Assembly (NCBI RefSeq): GCF_039862785.1
Contig: NZ_CP156795.1
Location: 2,232,001-2,296,000, forward strand
Origin: Acinetobacter sp. ANC 7912
Lineage (GTDB): Bacteria; Pseudomonadota; Gammaproteobacteria; Pseudomonadales; Moraxellaceae
Direction of reading: 5' to 3'
Length of the DNA stretch: 64,000 nt
Below, piece by piece: positions 36,859 to 46,380 of this stretch; the stretch's first letter is position 1, and every line of letters starts with the position of its first letter. Under the pieces are notes generated by a model that did not search any database, was not told the origin of the DNA, and saw only the letters and a list, made by a program, of their open reading frames with translations. The position numbers were made by a program, and so were the translations under genes.

Positions 36859-37634
36859 CATAGGTATCTACACAATTTCCATGTTTTGCGTTAAATTGAA
36901 GAGCATGCTCTTCAATTTTAACATCTCTCGCTTAGATCAGCGCCTTGTCAAACGTTACAACAACCTCGTTCAACTCAATATGAATCCTCTTGCTTCACTT
37001 GCTCCTGCAATCAAAGATATTGCCTCTGCTCAAAAAAATAGTTTCGCAACGACGCAAGCTGTATGGCGGTTTTTAAATAATGATAAAATCTCATTTAAAC
37101 AATTAAATGAACCTATTCAAAAACTTGCTTGTGATCAGATTAAGACATCGCTGCATCGTTATGCTTTAGTTATTCATGATTGGTCACAAATCCAATATGT
37201 GACACATCGTAATAAAACCCAAAAACTCCAAAGGACACATCAGTACGACTCAGGCTATGAATTACAAACGAGCTTACTTGTTGATGCTGCTTCTGGACTA
37301 CCTGTTGCTCCATTAGCTCAGACCCTTTCTAGTGCTTCAGGTTGCTATTCGACATTCAATGAGCAACAGACCGAACGTAAAACCCATTTAGACTCCCTTT
37401 CTGAACAAATTCAAAAAGTTGAACAGTTTCCTCTTGATAAAACCTGCGTACATATTATTGATCGTGAAGGAGATTCCATTGCTCATCTCAGGGAATTAAG
37501 CAGTCATGGTTTTCAATGGCTTATTCGAGCAAAGGAAGGAAATCGGATTGAGCATCAGGGTGAAATATGTAAAGTTGGAGAAGTTGCTGAACGTATCGAA
37601 ATACAGCAAGTGAAACCCATTTCTTATAAGGGTA
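36859..37634 (+). mobile_element. IS4-family element copy 2, left part
   Basis: Begins CATAGGTATCTACACA, identical to copy 1 at 5.3 kb, and runs 776 bp to ...AAGGGTA, where an IS3-family element interrupts it. One target duplication CTTTTCTAAA is at 36849-36858. Its partner, in reverse orientation, is at 39030-39039 beside the other half. Confidence 0.93.
36881..37634 (+). pseudogene. IS4-family transposase, N-terminal fragment
   Basis: Same protein as copy 1 from MFCVKLKSMLFNFN to QQVKPISYKG (about 251 residues), then reading runs into the IS3-family element and stops. It carries the first two catalytic Asp regions but not the Y-R-E-K motif. The remaining part is on the opposite strand at 39.1-39.6 kb. 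Confidence 0.92.
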
Positions 37635-37673
37635 TGAACCGTACCGGGTTTGTCGGAGACTTTTTTATTTAAG

Positions 37674-38576
37674 TTAGGCCACCTGACCTAACGGATTAAT
37701 CTTATCATAGTACATTGCTTCAAACTCAAAAGGCGATACATAACCCAGTGCACTGTGTACACGCTTTTTGTTGAACCAATCTACCCAATTTAATGTCGCA
37801 AGTTGTACATCCGCTAAACCTTGCCAATCTGCTTTTAGATATTCAATCACCTCTGTTTTGTATAAGCCATTCACCGTTTCAGCCAAAGCATTATCGTATG
37901 AATCACCTGTCGTACCGACTGATGCTCGTAAATTTGCTGCTTCTAAACGATGGGTATAGCGAATAGAAAGATATTGAACACCTCTATCTGAATGATGAAT
38001 CACATTCTTTGGCATACCTCGATCATGCAATGCTTGCTCCAATGCATCGAGCACCATATCTGTATTCATCCGTGTAGATACTTTCCATCCAACAATTGCT
38101 CGTGAGAACACGTCAATAACAAATGCGGTATATACCCAGCCTGAATGAGTTTGAATATACGTAAAGTCACCCACCCATAGTTGGTTTGGATGATCAGCAT
38201 TAAAATTACGTTTCACTAAATCATCTGCTCGTTTTTGGTCATCTCGGTTACGGGTGGTTTGTTTATTCTTACCACGCCAAACACCTTGTATACCTAGCTT
38301 TTGCATCAATCGAGCAACTGTACAACGTGCAATCACATAGCCTTCACGTTTCAGTTGTTGCCAGACCTTACGCACACCGTATCGACCTGAACTTTCTTTC
38401 CAAATTCGCTTAATCTCCTCAGCATGCTGCAAGTCATGTAAATCTCGTTTCGCTCGATGTTCTGGATTTACTGTGAGATCTAAAGTCCGGTAATAGGTTG
38501 AAGCAGCGATCGGTAAAATCCTACAAATCGCCTCAACACCATATCGATCTTTATTGTTAAGGATAAAATCCACCAT
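37674..38576 (-). CDS. IS3-family transposase OrfB (copy a)
   Basis: 300-aa rve-type integrase core. DDE residues are in NQLWVGDFTYIQTHSGWVY (first Asp), VIHHSDRGVQYLS (second Asp) and YDNALAETVNGLYKTEVI (Glu). The helical N-terminal part (RYGVEAICRILPIAASTYYRTL) is of the HTH_21 type. OrfB overlaps the orfA stop by one base and is in the -1 frame, so the active enzyme is probably an OrfAB fusion made by frameshifting. It differs from copy b by His instead of Asn in SIRYTHRLE. Confidence 0.95.
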   Translation of the reverse strand: MVDFILNNKDRYGVEAICRILPIAASTYYRTLDLTVNPEHRAKRDLHDLQHAEEIKRIWKESSGRYGVRKVWQQLKREGYVIARCTVARLMQKLGIQGVWRGKNKQTTRNRDDQKRADDLVKRNFNADHPNQLWVGDFTYIQTHSGWVYTAFVIDVFSRAIVGWKVSTRMNTDMVLDALEQALHDRGMPKNVIHHSDRGVQYLSIRYTHRLEAANLRASVGTTGDSYDNALAETVNGLYKTEVIEYLKADWQGLADVQLATLNWVDWFNKKRVHSALGYVSPFEFEAMYYDKINPLGQVA

Positions 38577-38893
38577 TATTTGTGTGGGCGGTCGAGCTCC
38601 GCCTGGGCGAAAAAAGCGGCTGCTTTACGTAGAATTTCATTGGCACGTTTTAATTCTTTAATTTCACGTTCCATTTGCTTCATTTTTTCTTGGTCAGATA
38701 CCTGTTGTACTTTGGCGGGATTTTGTTGATCTAAGTATTTTTGATACCAAACACGTAGTGTTTCAGGAGTACAGCCAATTTTAGGAGCAATTGCGGAAAC
38801 TGCTGCCCAATTCGATGGATAATCTTTTTCAGATTCAATCAATAATTGAACCGCTCTTTCTCTGATTTCAGGGGTATATTTTAATTTTGTCAT
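38576..38893 (-). CDS. IS3-family OrfA (copy a)
   Basis: 105-aa DNA-binding protein: helix-turn-helix (YTPEIRERAVQLL, IGCTPETLRVWYQKYL) followed by a leucine-zipper-like helix (EKMKQMEREIKELKRANEIL). WAAVSAIAPKIGCTPETL is typical of the IS51 group of IS3. A TTTTTTC run near the 3' end is a likely -1 slippery site. The frame is intact. Confidence 0.94.
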   Translation of the reverse strand: MTKLKYTPEIRERAVQLLIESEKDYPSNWAAVSAIAPKIGCTPETLRVWYQKYLDQQNPAKVQQVSDQEKMKQMEREIKELKRANEILRKAAAFFAQAELDRPHK

Positions 38894-38943
38894 CGGGATA
38901 GTCTCTCAGAATATTGACTCTCCGACAAACCCGGTACGGTTCA

Positions 38944-39039
38944 AAGTCTCCCTTTGAAAAAGGGGGATTTAGGGGGATTAACGAATCTAGATTTATATTC
39001 AATCTCAGAGTAATTTCTCCCAACCTCCCTTTAGAAAAG
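38944..39039. repeat. Inverted 96-bp scrap of the original IS4 target site, with hairpin repeats
   Basis: Lies between IS3 copy a and the right half of the IS4 element. Contains CTCCCTTTGAAAAAGGGGG and CCTCCCTTTAGAAAAG, G/C-run hairpins of the kind dispersed between genes in Acinetobacter. If inverted back it continues the sequence left of 36859 (CCTCCCTTTTCTAAA), rebuilding the palindrome CCTCCCTTTTCTAAAGGGAG. Confidence 0.75.
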
Positions 39040-39636
39040 CATAGGTATCTACACATCTTTAGGTACCTAGTGCAATAGTTGCGATTTCATTCAGTTCATC
39101 TATTGAATATTCTGAGAGCAGTTGAAGAGTATTTAGTAAAATCGAGAGTCCTGCCAATATGGCAGGCGCACTCTCTACCTTGCCTCTTTTCTGTTGTCTA
39201 CCTGAAAGTCTAGTCAAAAATGCACGGACTTTCTGATTTTGTTCATCTGTACAACGCTGTACTCTCCACGTCAACACACAAGCCATACAACTGATTAGCA
39301 AACGCCTTAAAATCGCTTCTGGCGTAGTCTGAAGCCATGACTCAATATCATGGCCTGCTTGCTTGAGAAGTTTGAAATAACATTCGATTGACCAACGCCA
39401 GTAATACCAAGTCGTCAGTTCTACTGCGGTAATCTCAGTTGGTACATTACTGATCAATGACCATCTTGCAACTGTCTTTTCATTAATATCTTTAACCACC
39501 GCAATAATCAGTCTAGCCTCAATTGCAGCACCTTTCTGAGGAGCAACTCTTTGACCTAAACAATCTTTTTTATTTGATTTTGCAGCACGGGTAAGCCGAA
39601 CATTGGTTTCTCCAACATAAAGCATATGTTGATTAC
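39040..39636 (-). mobile_element. IS4-family element copy 2, right part (inverted)
   Basis: 597 bp in reverse orientation, from the terminal CATAGGTATCTACACA to GTAATCAACATATGC, where IS3 copy b abuts. Left and right parts share a 3-bp GTA duplication; 776 + 597 - 3 equals the 1370 bp of the intact copy 1. Confidence 0.93.
39059..39636 (-). pseudogene. IS4-family transposase, C-terminal fragment
   Basis: Carries MLYVGETNVRLTRAAKSN through the Y-R-E-K motif (YYWRWSIECYFKLLK) to IATIALGT. It has Trp (ESWLQTTPEA) where copy 1 has the premature stop, so the pre-insertion copy 2 would have encoded a full 442-aa transposase. Now cut off from its N-terminal part. Confidence 0.92.
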
Positions 39637-39686
39637 TGAACCGTACCGGGTTTGTCGGAGAGTCAATATTCTGAGAGACTATCCCG

Positions 39687-40004
39687 ATGACAAAATTAAA
39701 ATATACCCCCGAAATTAGAGAAAGAGCGGTTCAATTATTGATTGAATCTGAAAAAGATTATCCATCGAATTGGGCAGCAGTTTCCGCAATTGCTCCTAAA
39801 ATTGGCTGTACTCCTGAAACACTACGTGTTTGGTATCAAAAATACTTAGATCAACAAAATCCCGCCAAAGTACAACAGGTATCTGACCAAGAAAAAATGA
39901 AGCAAATGGAACGTGAAATTAAAGAATTAAAACGTGCCAATGAAATTCTACGTAAAGCAGCCGCTTTTTTCGCCCAGGCGGAGCTCGACCGCCCACACAA
40001 ATAA
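39687..40004 (+). CDS. IS3-family OrfA (copy b)
   Basis: 105 aa, identical in protein sequence to copy a. The slippery run TTTTTTC at 39965-39971 is in phase for a -1 shift. After it the -1 frame stays open through the orfB start, so an OrfAB fusion of about 400 aa is predicted. Confidence 0.94.
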   Translation: MTKLKYTPEIRERAVQLLIESEKDYPSNWAAVSAIAPKIGCTPETLRVWYQKYLDQQNPAKVQQVSDQEKMKQMEREIKELKRANEILRKAAAFFAQAELDRPHK

Positions 40005-40906
40005 TGGTGGATTTTATCCTTAACAATAAAGATCGATATGGTGTTGAGGCGATTTGTAGGATTTTACCGATCGCTGCTTCAACCTATTACCGGACTTTAG
40101 ATCTCACAGTAAATCCAGAACATCGAGCGAAACGAGATTTACATGACTTGCAGCATGCTGAGGAGATTAAGCGAATTTGGAAAGAAAGTTCAGGTCGATA
40201 CGGTGTGCGTAAGGTCTGGCAACAACTGAAACGTGAAGGCTATGTGATTGCACGTTGTACAGTTGCTCGATTGATGCAAAAGCTAGGTATACAAGGTGTT
40301 TGGCGTGGTAAGAATAAACAAACCACCCGTAACCGAGATGACCAAAAACGAGCAGATGATTTAGTGAAACGTAATTTTAATGCTGATCATCCAAACCAAC
40401 TATGGGTGGGTGACTTTACGTATATTCAAACTCATTCAGGCTGGGTATATACCGCATTTGTTATTGACGTGTTCTCACGAGCAATTGTTGGATGGAAAGT
40501 ATCTACACGGATGAATACAGATATGGTGCTCGATGCATTGGAGCAAGCATTGCACGATCGAGGTATGCCTAAGAATGTGATTCATCATTCAGATAGAGGT
40601 GTTCAATATCTTTCTATTCGCTATACCAATCGTTTAGAAGCAGCAAATTTACGAGCATCAGTCGGTACGACAGGTGATTCATACGATAATGCTTTGGCTG
40701 AAACGGTGAATGGCTTATACAAAACAGAGGTGATTGAATATCTAAAAGCAGATTGGCAAGGTTTAGCGGATGTACAACTTGCGACATTAAATTGGGTAGA
40801 TTGGTTCAACAAAAAGCGTGTACACAGTGCACTGGGTTATGTATCGCCTTTTGAGTTTGAAGCAATGTACTATGATAAGATTAATCCGTTAGGTCAGGTG
40901 GCCTAA
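40004..40906 (+). CDS. IS3-family transposase OrfB (copy b)
   Basis: 300-aa DDE recombinase with the same catalytic segments as copy a (GDFTYIQTHSG, HHSDRGVQYLS, DNALAETVNGLYK) and Asn in SIRYTNRLE. The TAATG overlap with orfA also allows coupled translation of OrfB alone. Intact; the source of activity for either copy. Confidence 0.95.
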   Translation: MVDFILNNKDRYGVEAICRILPIAASTYYRTLDLTVNPEHRAKRDLHDLQHAEEIKRIWKESSGRYGVRKVWQQLKREGYVIARCTVARLMQKLGIQGVWRGKNKQTTRNRDDQKRADDLVKRNFNADHPNQLWVGDFTYIQTHSGWVYTAFVIDVFSRAIVGWKVSTRMNTDMVLDALEQALHDRGMPKNVIHHSDRGVQYLSIRYTNRLEAANLRASVGTTGDSYDNALAETVNGLYKTEVIEYLKADWQGLADVQLATLNWVDWFNKKRVHSALGYVSPFEFEAMYYDKINPLGQVA

Positions 40907-40945
40907 CTTAAATAAAAAAGTCTCCGACAAACCCGGTACGGTTCA

Positions 40946-41814
40946 TCGTCTGTTAAAAAATACTCTTTAGGATTTAACCGTACGATAAAATCAATAAATT
41001 TATCTAAATATTGCTCTCCTAATTCTTCATCATAACCATAGTTATGGCATACGACTTTAGAAAACTGGGATTTATCCATCACCAAGACAAATACAATTTT
41101 AGGTATGTCAAAAAAATGTTTGATTCTTTCAATCAGACGAATTGAAAAATCAGGACGACAACGGTCAAGTTCATCAATAATAAAAACTAAAGGTTTTTCC
41201 AACTTAGCAGCAAGTATTGAAAGCTCTTCCTTAAAGTCCTGAATCGTTTGTTTTTCTATATGGTGATTTTCTATTTTCTTTTCTATTTGTTCTTTTATTT
41301 TAGAAGCGATTTCATCACTAGCAACATCAAAAACGTCTTTTCCTTGATTATAAACTTCTTGTATTGCTTCACCTGCACCACCTAGCCCTATCCAGTGCAT
41401 ACCAGCTTTAGCTGCGATCATTGGGATTACAGCCGCTAAAGATATTAAGACTGAAGCGGTCTTTGAATTAAAATCTTCAATGTCCGGTTCAGATATCTCA
41501 TCTGAATTCCTAAAAGCTTGACTAATTTCCGCTGCGATCGTTAAAAATGGATCATCTAAATAATCATTGGCAAAAGCATCTAAATAGATCACATTGTGAT
41601 TTTCACCTTCTAAATGCTTTTTCCAGTGACGAACAAACCAAGTTTTACCCTCCCCCCAACGAGCATCCAAAGCTAATACAGCACCACACTGCAAACGATC
41701 CACATAATTCGTAAGTTGAATACCTAAACGACGGCGATCCCATAAATCACCCTCCCAAGCAGTTTGAATATTCTCAAAATTATCTTTTTGCCAATTCAGC
41801 TGATCTGCAGTCAT
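40946..41814 (-). pseudogene. KAP-family P-loop NTPase, 3' end lost to IS3 insertion
   Basis: About 290 residues remain. The Walker A region is ALDARWGEGKTWFVRHW and Walker B is PLVFIIDELDRCRPDFSIRLIERIKHFF, with a hydrophobic insert (TASVLISLAAVIPMIAAKAG) between them, as in KAP NTPases. The frame reads into IS3 copy b and stops at 40903. Full-length KAP proteins are usually 500 aa or more, so the C-terminal half is missing. Some KAP proteins belong to phage defence (QatA, PifA), but no partner gene remains here. I chose ATG 41814; a GTG at 41844 is an alternative. Lower GC than its neighbours suggests transfer. Confidence 0.82.
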
Positions 41815-41874
41815 TGTTATTAAATTCAGTTGTTTACATTTCACTCATGATATCATTTTAATTTTTATAGACAT

Positions 41875-41905
41875 AAAAAAGACCACTCAATTGGAGTGGT
41901 CTTTT
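41875..41905 (-). terminator. Terminator after tRNA-Met
   Basis: Stem AAGACCACTC/GAGTGGTCTT with loop AATTG; T run on the minus strand. Confidence 0.9.
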
Positions 41906-41912
41906 CAGAATA

Positions 41913-41989
41913 TGGTGGCTATGACGGGACTTGAACCTGTGACCCCCGCATTATGAGTGCGATGCTCTAACCAACTGAGCTACATAGCC
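41913..41989 (-). tRNA. tRNA-Met (CAU), elongator type
   Basis: 77 nt. Acceptor GGCTATG/CATAGCC, anticodon loop CTCATAA giving CAU, TTCAAGT T-loop, encoded CCA. The overall sequence is close to the elongator tRNA-Met of E. coli, and the first pair G-C is unlike initiator tRNA. It sits at the edge of the accessory region. Confidence 0.95.
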
Positions 41990-42062
41990 GTAAACTGTGC
42001 GCGCATTATGGGATTTTCTGAAAAAAACGTCAAGCCCATATTACGCTGATTGATCAAAATTT

Positions 42063-42418
<356 letters not shown>

Positions 42419-42445
42419 GAGCACGCATCATAACAAAGATACGAA

Positions 42446-43217
<772 letters not shown>

Positions 43218-43340
43218 TTATGGTGCAAGTGCCTATTTTAACAAAATCTTGATTTTTTGGTGAAGAAACTCCATCAATTTAAAAACTTCAACTCAATTAA
43301 AGTTGCGGTACAATAGCTGCAACTTTGGAAGTGTCTGATT

Positions 43341-43817
43341 ATGGCGAAAGCAACTGTAGTTAAAAAAAATAACGGCGGAACGATTGCTCTGAACAAACGT
43401 GCCCGTCACGATTATTTTATTGAAGAAAAATTTGAAGCGGGATTGTCTTTACAAGGTTGGGAAGTCAAGTCTTTGCGTGCAGGACGTATGAGTATTGTGG
43501 AAAGCTATATTACCTTTAAAAATGGTGAAGCATTCCTGTTTGGTGCCCAGATTCAGCCGCTATTGAGTGCTTCGACCCACGTGGTGCCTGAAGCAACCCG
43601 TACCCGCAAACTGTTGCTAAACCGTCGTGAAATTGAAAAATTGCAAGGTGCAATTAATCAAAAAGGTTATTCCTGTGTGCCACTGGCCTGTTACTGGAAA
43701 GGCCCACATGCCAAACTGGAAATTGCACTGGTGAAAGGTAAGCAGCTGCACGACAAACGTGCCTCTGAAAAAGACCGCGACTGGCAACGTGATAAAGCAC
43801 GTATTTTCCATAAATAA
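43341..43817 (+). CDS. smpB: SsrA-binding protein SmpB
   Basis: Binds tmRNA and rescues stalled ribosomes by trans-translation. 158 aa. Features: [50 protein letters not shown], and the basic C-terminal tail [20 protein letters not shown] that enters the ribosomal A site. Its promoter lies in the 138-bp gap divergent from coaD. The tmRNA gene itself is not in the window. Confidence 0.96.
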   Translation: MAKATVVKKNNGGTIALNKRARHDYFIEEKFEAGLSLQGWEVKSLRAGRMSIVESYITFKNGEAFLFGAQIQPLLSASTHVVPEATRTRKLLLNRREIEKLQGAINQKGYSCVPLACYWKGPHAKLEIALVKGKQLHDKRASEKDRDWQRDKARIFHK

Positions 43818-43835
43818 CGCTTTGCACAAAGTAAC

Positions 43836-43866
43836 AAAAAAACCTCCGCATAACGGAGGTTTTTTT
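43836..43866. terminator. Bidirectional terminator
   Basis: Stem AACCTCCG/CGGAGGTT with A and T runs on both sides, between smpB and the convergent flavodoxin-family gene. Confidence 0.9.
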
Positions 43867-43883
43867 ATGGCGAGGAATTTTGT

Positions 43884-44435
43884 TTATTGTAGTCGATATA
43901 AAGTTTGTGCCAGATGTTCACCAAATTTGATTGCCGTTTGCAAATCGCCTTCTGGTGGCGTGGCTTCGACAGGTGCATTATCCGACTGGGTCATCAAGCC
44001 TAAAAAGCTCGACATACGGTTCAGGTCTGTCATACTACGACCTGTAGGCATCAACGGCAAACCAGACCAGAGCATGCCATGCTGCATGGCAAACAGGTTG
44101 ATCTGCTGCAGTACGGCCAGCTTGTCCCCACTAAGTCCGCCACCATTAGTAAAAGCAGATGCCAGCTTACCCTGCCAGGCACGTGCCAACCAGCGCTTGG
44201 ACGACTGCTCCATAAACAGCTTCATCGCAGCGGTCAGGCTGCCCATATAGGTCGGGCAGCCAAATACGATCGCATCTGCGGCATCCAGTACCTCCCAGTC
44301 CACCTGCTCCACATTCATTAAGGCAACCTGAACCCCTGCCTGATCGGCACCCAGTTCAATATAACGGGCAACTTTGGCGGTGTGTCCATAAGGACTGTGA
44401 TAAACAATCGCAAGAGTTTTGGAAGATAGGGACAT
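43884..44435 (-). CDS. Flavodoxin-family (WrbA-like) protein
   Basis: 183-aa FMN-binding fold. The phosphate loop is IVYHSPYGHTAKVARYIELGA, the second loop is AIVFGCPTYMGSLTAAMKLFME and the third is KLASAFTNGGGLSGDKLAVL, matching flavodoxin-like NAD(P)H:quinone oxidoreductases. No membrane or export signal. It may reduce quinones or simply carry flavin; the substrate is not shown. Next gene pgeF is on the same strand 40 bp upstream, so they may be co-transcribed. Confidence 0.86.
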   Translation of the reverse strand: MSLSSKTLAIVYHSPYGHTAKVARYIELGADQAGVQVALMNVEQVDWEVLDAADAIVFGCPTYMGSLTAAMKLFMEQSSKRWLARAWQGKLASAFTNGGGLSGDKLAVLQQINLFAMQHGMLWSGLPLMPTGRSMTDLNRMSSFLGLMTQSDNAPVEATPPEGDLQTAIKFGEHLAQTLYRLQ

Positions 44436-44475
44436 AACAATTAAAAGCCAAGAATTTCAGTCAAGTTTAACATTT

Positions 44476-45216
44476 TCAAGCCATAAAGACGAATGTTGCC
44501 ATGCGTCCAGTCTTGGCTTCACGACGGTAAGAAAAATACTCATCTGTCTGCTTATAGGAACATTGATCCCCACCCAGCACAGTGTTTACGCCATGCTGTT
44601 TCAGGATATATCGGGCAATGGCATATAGATCGGCATAATGCTTGCCTGCTTTTTCACCCGCCTGAAATGCACTGTCCAGTTCTGGATATTTGGAACAGAA
44701 CGCAGTTTTGACTTCCTCACCAATTTCAAAACAGGGTTGGCTGATTGCAGCACCGAGCCAGGCCCAAGTTGGTTTTGTTTGCATCGTTGCAATGGTATTT
44801 TCGACAATACCACCCGCCAGACCACGCCAGCCGGCATGCAGGTTCGCCACTTCAGTGCCTTCAGCATTGCCTAGCACGACTGGCAGACAGTCTGCGGTCA
44901 TCATCATCAGGGCATGCGCTTTGCGCTGCGTCACCAGACCATCACCAACCAGTGCGGTAAATGGCATCTGTTCATTGATGGTATGACAAATGGTGCTATG
45001 CGTCTGGGTCATCCAGGTAATCTTGTCCACACCATAAGGCTGGAAATCTTTCAGCAACTGGATGCGATGCTTCTGCACACGCACCGGATCGTCATTGACA
45101 TGCAAAGCCAGATTAAAGCCTGCCAGTTCTGGCTGCGCTGATGGTTGAACCTGTTCATGATGAACTCGGGTTTGACCCACATAAACGCCTTGAGGCAAAC
45201 CTTGTACAAATTGCAT
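44476..45216 (-). CDS. pgeF: Peptidoglycan editing factor PgeF (YfiH/LACC1 family)
   Basis: 246 aa. The family acts as a purine nucleoside phosphorylase or multicopper-like oxidase in vitro, and in E. coli prevents wrong L-serine incorporation in the peptide stem. Metal-site motifs: QTHSTICHTI (first His), MMMTADCLPVVLGN (Cys) and VANLHAGWRGLAGGIVEN (second His). Lies 40 bp from rluD on the same strand, the conserved rluD-pgeF pair. Confidence 0.93.
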   Translation of the reverse strand: MQFVQGLPQGVYVGQTRVHHEQVQPSAQPELAGFNLALHVNDDPVRVQKHRIQLLKDFQPYGVDKITWMTQTHSTICHTINEQMPFTALVGDGLVTQRKAHALMMMTADCLPVVLGNAEGTEVANLHAGWRGLAGGIVENTIATMQTKPTWAWLGAAISQPCFEIGEEVKTAFCSKYPELDSAFQAGEKAGKHYADLYAIARYILKQHGVNTVLGGDQCSYKQTDEYFSYRREAKTGRMATFVFMA

Positions 45217-45256
45217 GTCTCTTCCCTTTTACTGACCGATGCTGGTAATGGTGAAA

Positions 45257-46309
45257 TTAATAGGCCTTATTTTCGCTGCGTAGCACTTCAACCAGATTGG
45301 CGAAGTCTTCTGGCCACGGCGCTTCAAATATCATTTCTTCCTGGGTACGTGGATGGATCAGCCCCAGTTGTGAGGCATGCAGTGCCTGACGCTTAAAGCC
45401 ACGCAAGGTATCTTCAAGCAGTTGCGAAGCACCCGCTGGCAGACGCACACGCGGCATATACACTTGATCACCGACCAGACCATAACCGATATAGCTAAAA
45501 TGCACACGAATCTGGTGGGTACGACCGGTTTCCAGACGCGCCTGTACGCGGGTGAAATGCTGGAAGCGTTCTTTCACGTTGTAATGTGTCACCGCATCCT
45601 TACCGCCCGGCAACACCGCCATTTTTACGCGATCGACCGGATGGCGTTTGATTGGCTCGTTAATGGTGCCACCAGCAATAATATTGCCGTACACCACCAA
45701 GTCATAAACGCGGTAAACTGATTTCTTTTCCAGCTGCTTGCTAAGCGCAAACTGCGCTTCGAGGTTTTTCGCAACCACAAGTAAACCACTGGTGTCTTTA
45801 TCGATACGGTGTACCAGACCAGCACGTGCCAATTCTGCCGATTTTGGATAGTGATACAATAATGCATTCACCAAAGTACCTGAAGTATTGCCAGCACCCG
45901 GATGCACCACCATACCGACCGGTTTGTTCACCACCAGAATATCTTCATCTTCATAGACGATATCCAAAGGAATATCTTCAGGAAGACTGCGGGTTTGAGG
46001 TTCAAGCTCAACATTCAAGGTCAGGGTTTCAAAACCGTCACATTTATATTTAGGCTTTACAGGCTGACCATTGACCAATAAATTACCGTCTTTGATCCAC
46101 TGTTTCAGCTTTTCACGGGAAAACTCACTCCATACCAGTGCAGCGACCTGATCGATCCGCTGGCCCAGATAGGTTTCATCCACCTGAAATTGCAACGCTA
46201 AACGTGTTGCAGTTGTGTCTGAAGTATGGTTATCTGCATCCTCAGAATCTTCAAGTAAATTAAAATCAGTTTCAGGGAAATTAGAATTGGAAGATTGTGC
46301 TTGACTCAT
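45257..46309 (-). CDS. rluD: 23S rRNA pseudouridine synthase RluD
   Basis: Makes pseudouridines 1911, 1915 and 1917 in helix 69 of 23S rRNA. 350 aa. An acidic N-terminal extension (about 1-45) precedes an S4 domain (LGQRIDQVAALVWSEFSREKLKQWI, LVNGQPVK). The catalytic domain has VVNKPVGMVVHPGAGNTSG and LVHRIDKDTSGLLVVAK with the catalytic Asp, and ARLETGRTHQIRVHF. Divergent from bamD with a 71-bp gap. The acidic extension is longer than in E. coli (326 aa). Confidence 0.94.
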   Translation of the reverse strand: MSQAQSSNSNFPETDFNLLEDSEDADNHTSDTTATRLALQFQVDETYLGQRIDQVAALVWSEFSREKLKQWIKDGNLLVNGQPVKPKYKCDGFETLTLNVELEPQTRSLPEDIPLDIVYEDEDILVVNKPVGMVVHPGAGNTSGTLVNALLYHYPKSAELARAGLVHRIDKDTSGLLVVAKNLEAQFALSKQLEKKSVYRVYDLVVYGNIIAGGTINEPIKRHPVDRVKMAVLPGGKDAVTHYNVKERFQHFTRVQARLETGRTHQIRVHFSYIGYGLVGDQVYMPRVRLPAGASQLLEDTLRGFKRQALHASQLGLIHPRTQEEMIFEAPWPEDFANLVEVLRSENKAY

Positions 46310-46380
46310 TTGCTCATTCAGACAAAAGTGGTTTAATAGTGCAATTGTAGCTCATTGCCCGTATTAACAGAGGAATTTTT

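Larger units (their letters stand above)
37635..38943 (-). mobile_element. IS3-family (IS51-group-like) element, copy a (1309 bp)
   Basis: Perfect terminal inverted repeats of about 25 bp beginning TGAACCGTACCGGGTTTG. It carries orfA and orfB. It is inserted in the IS4 element at GTA; the other GTA of the 3-bp duplication is now beside copy b because the DNA between the copies is inverted. Confidence 0.94.
39637..40945 (+). mobile_element. IS3-family (IS51-group-like) element, copy b (1309 bp)
   Basis: Same length and ends as copy a but opposite orientation, with a few base differences (for example Asn for His in OrfB). Its right flank (TCG, in the KAP gene) does not match the flank that would pair with it after undoing the inversion (CTT), so flanking DNA was probably lost here. 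Confidence 0.94.

Noticed and set aside
37635-40945. Composite transposon bounded by two inverted IS3 copies
   Set aside because: The DNA inside is just one half of an IS4 element and its old flank, and no duplication surrounds the pair. Inversion between IS3 copies explains it better.
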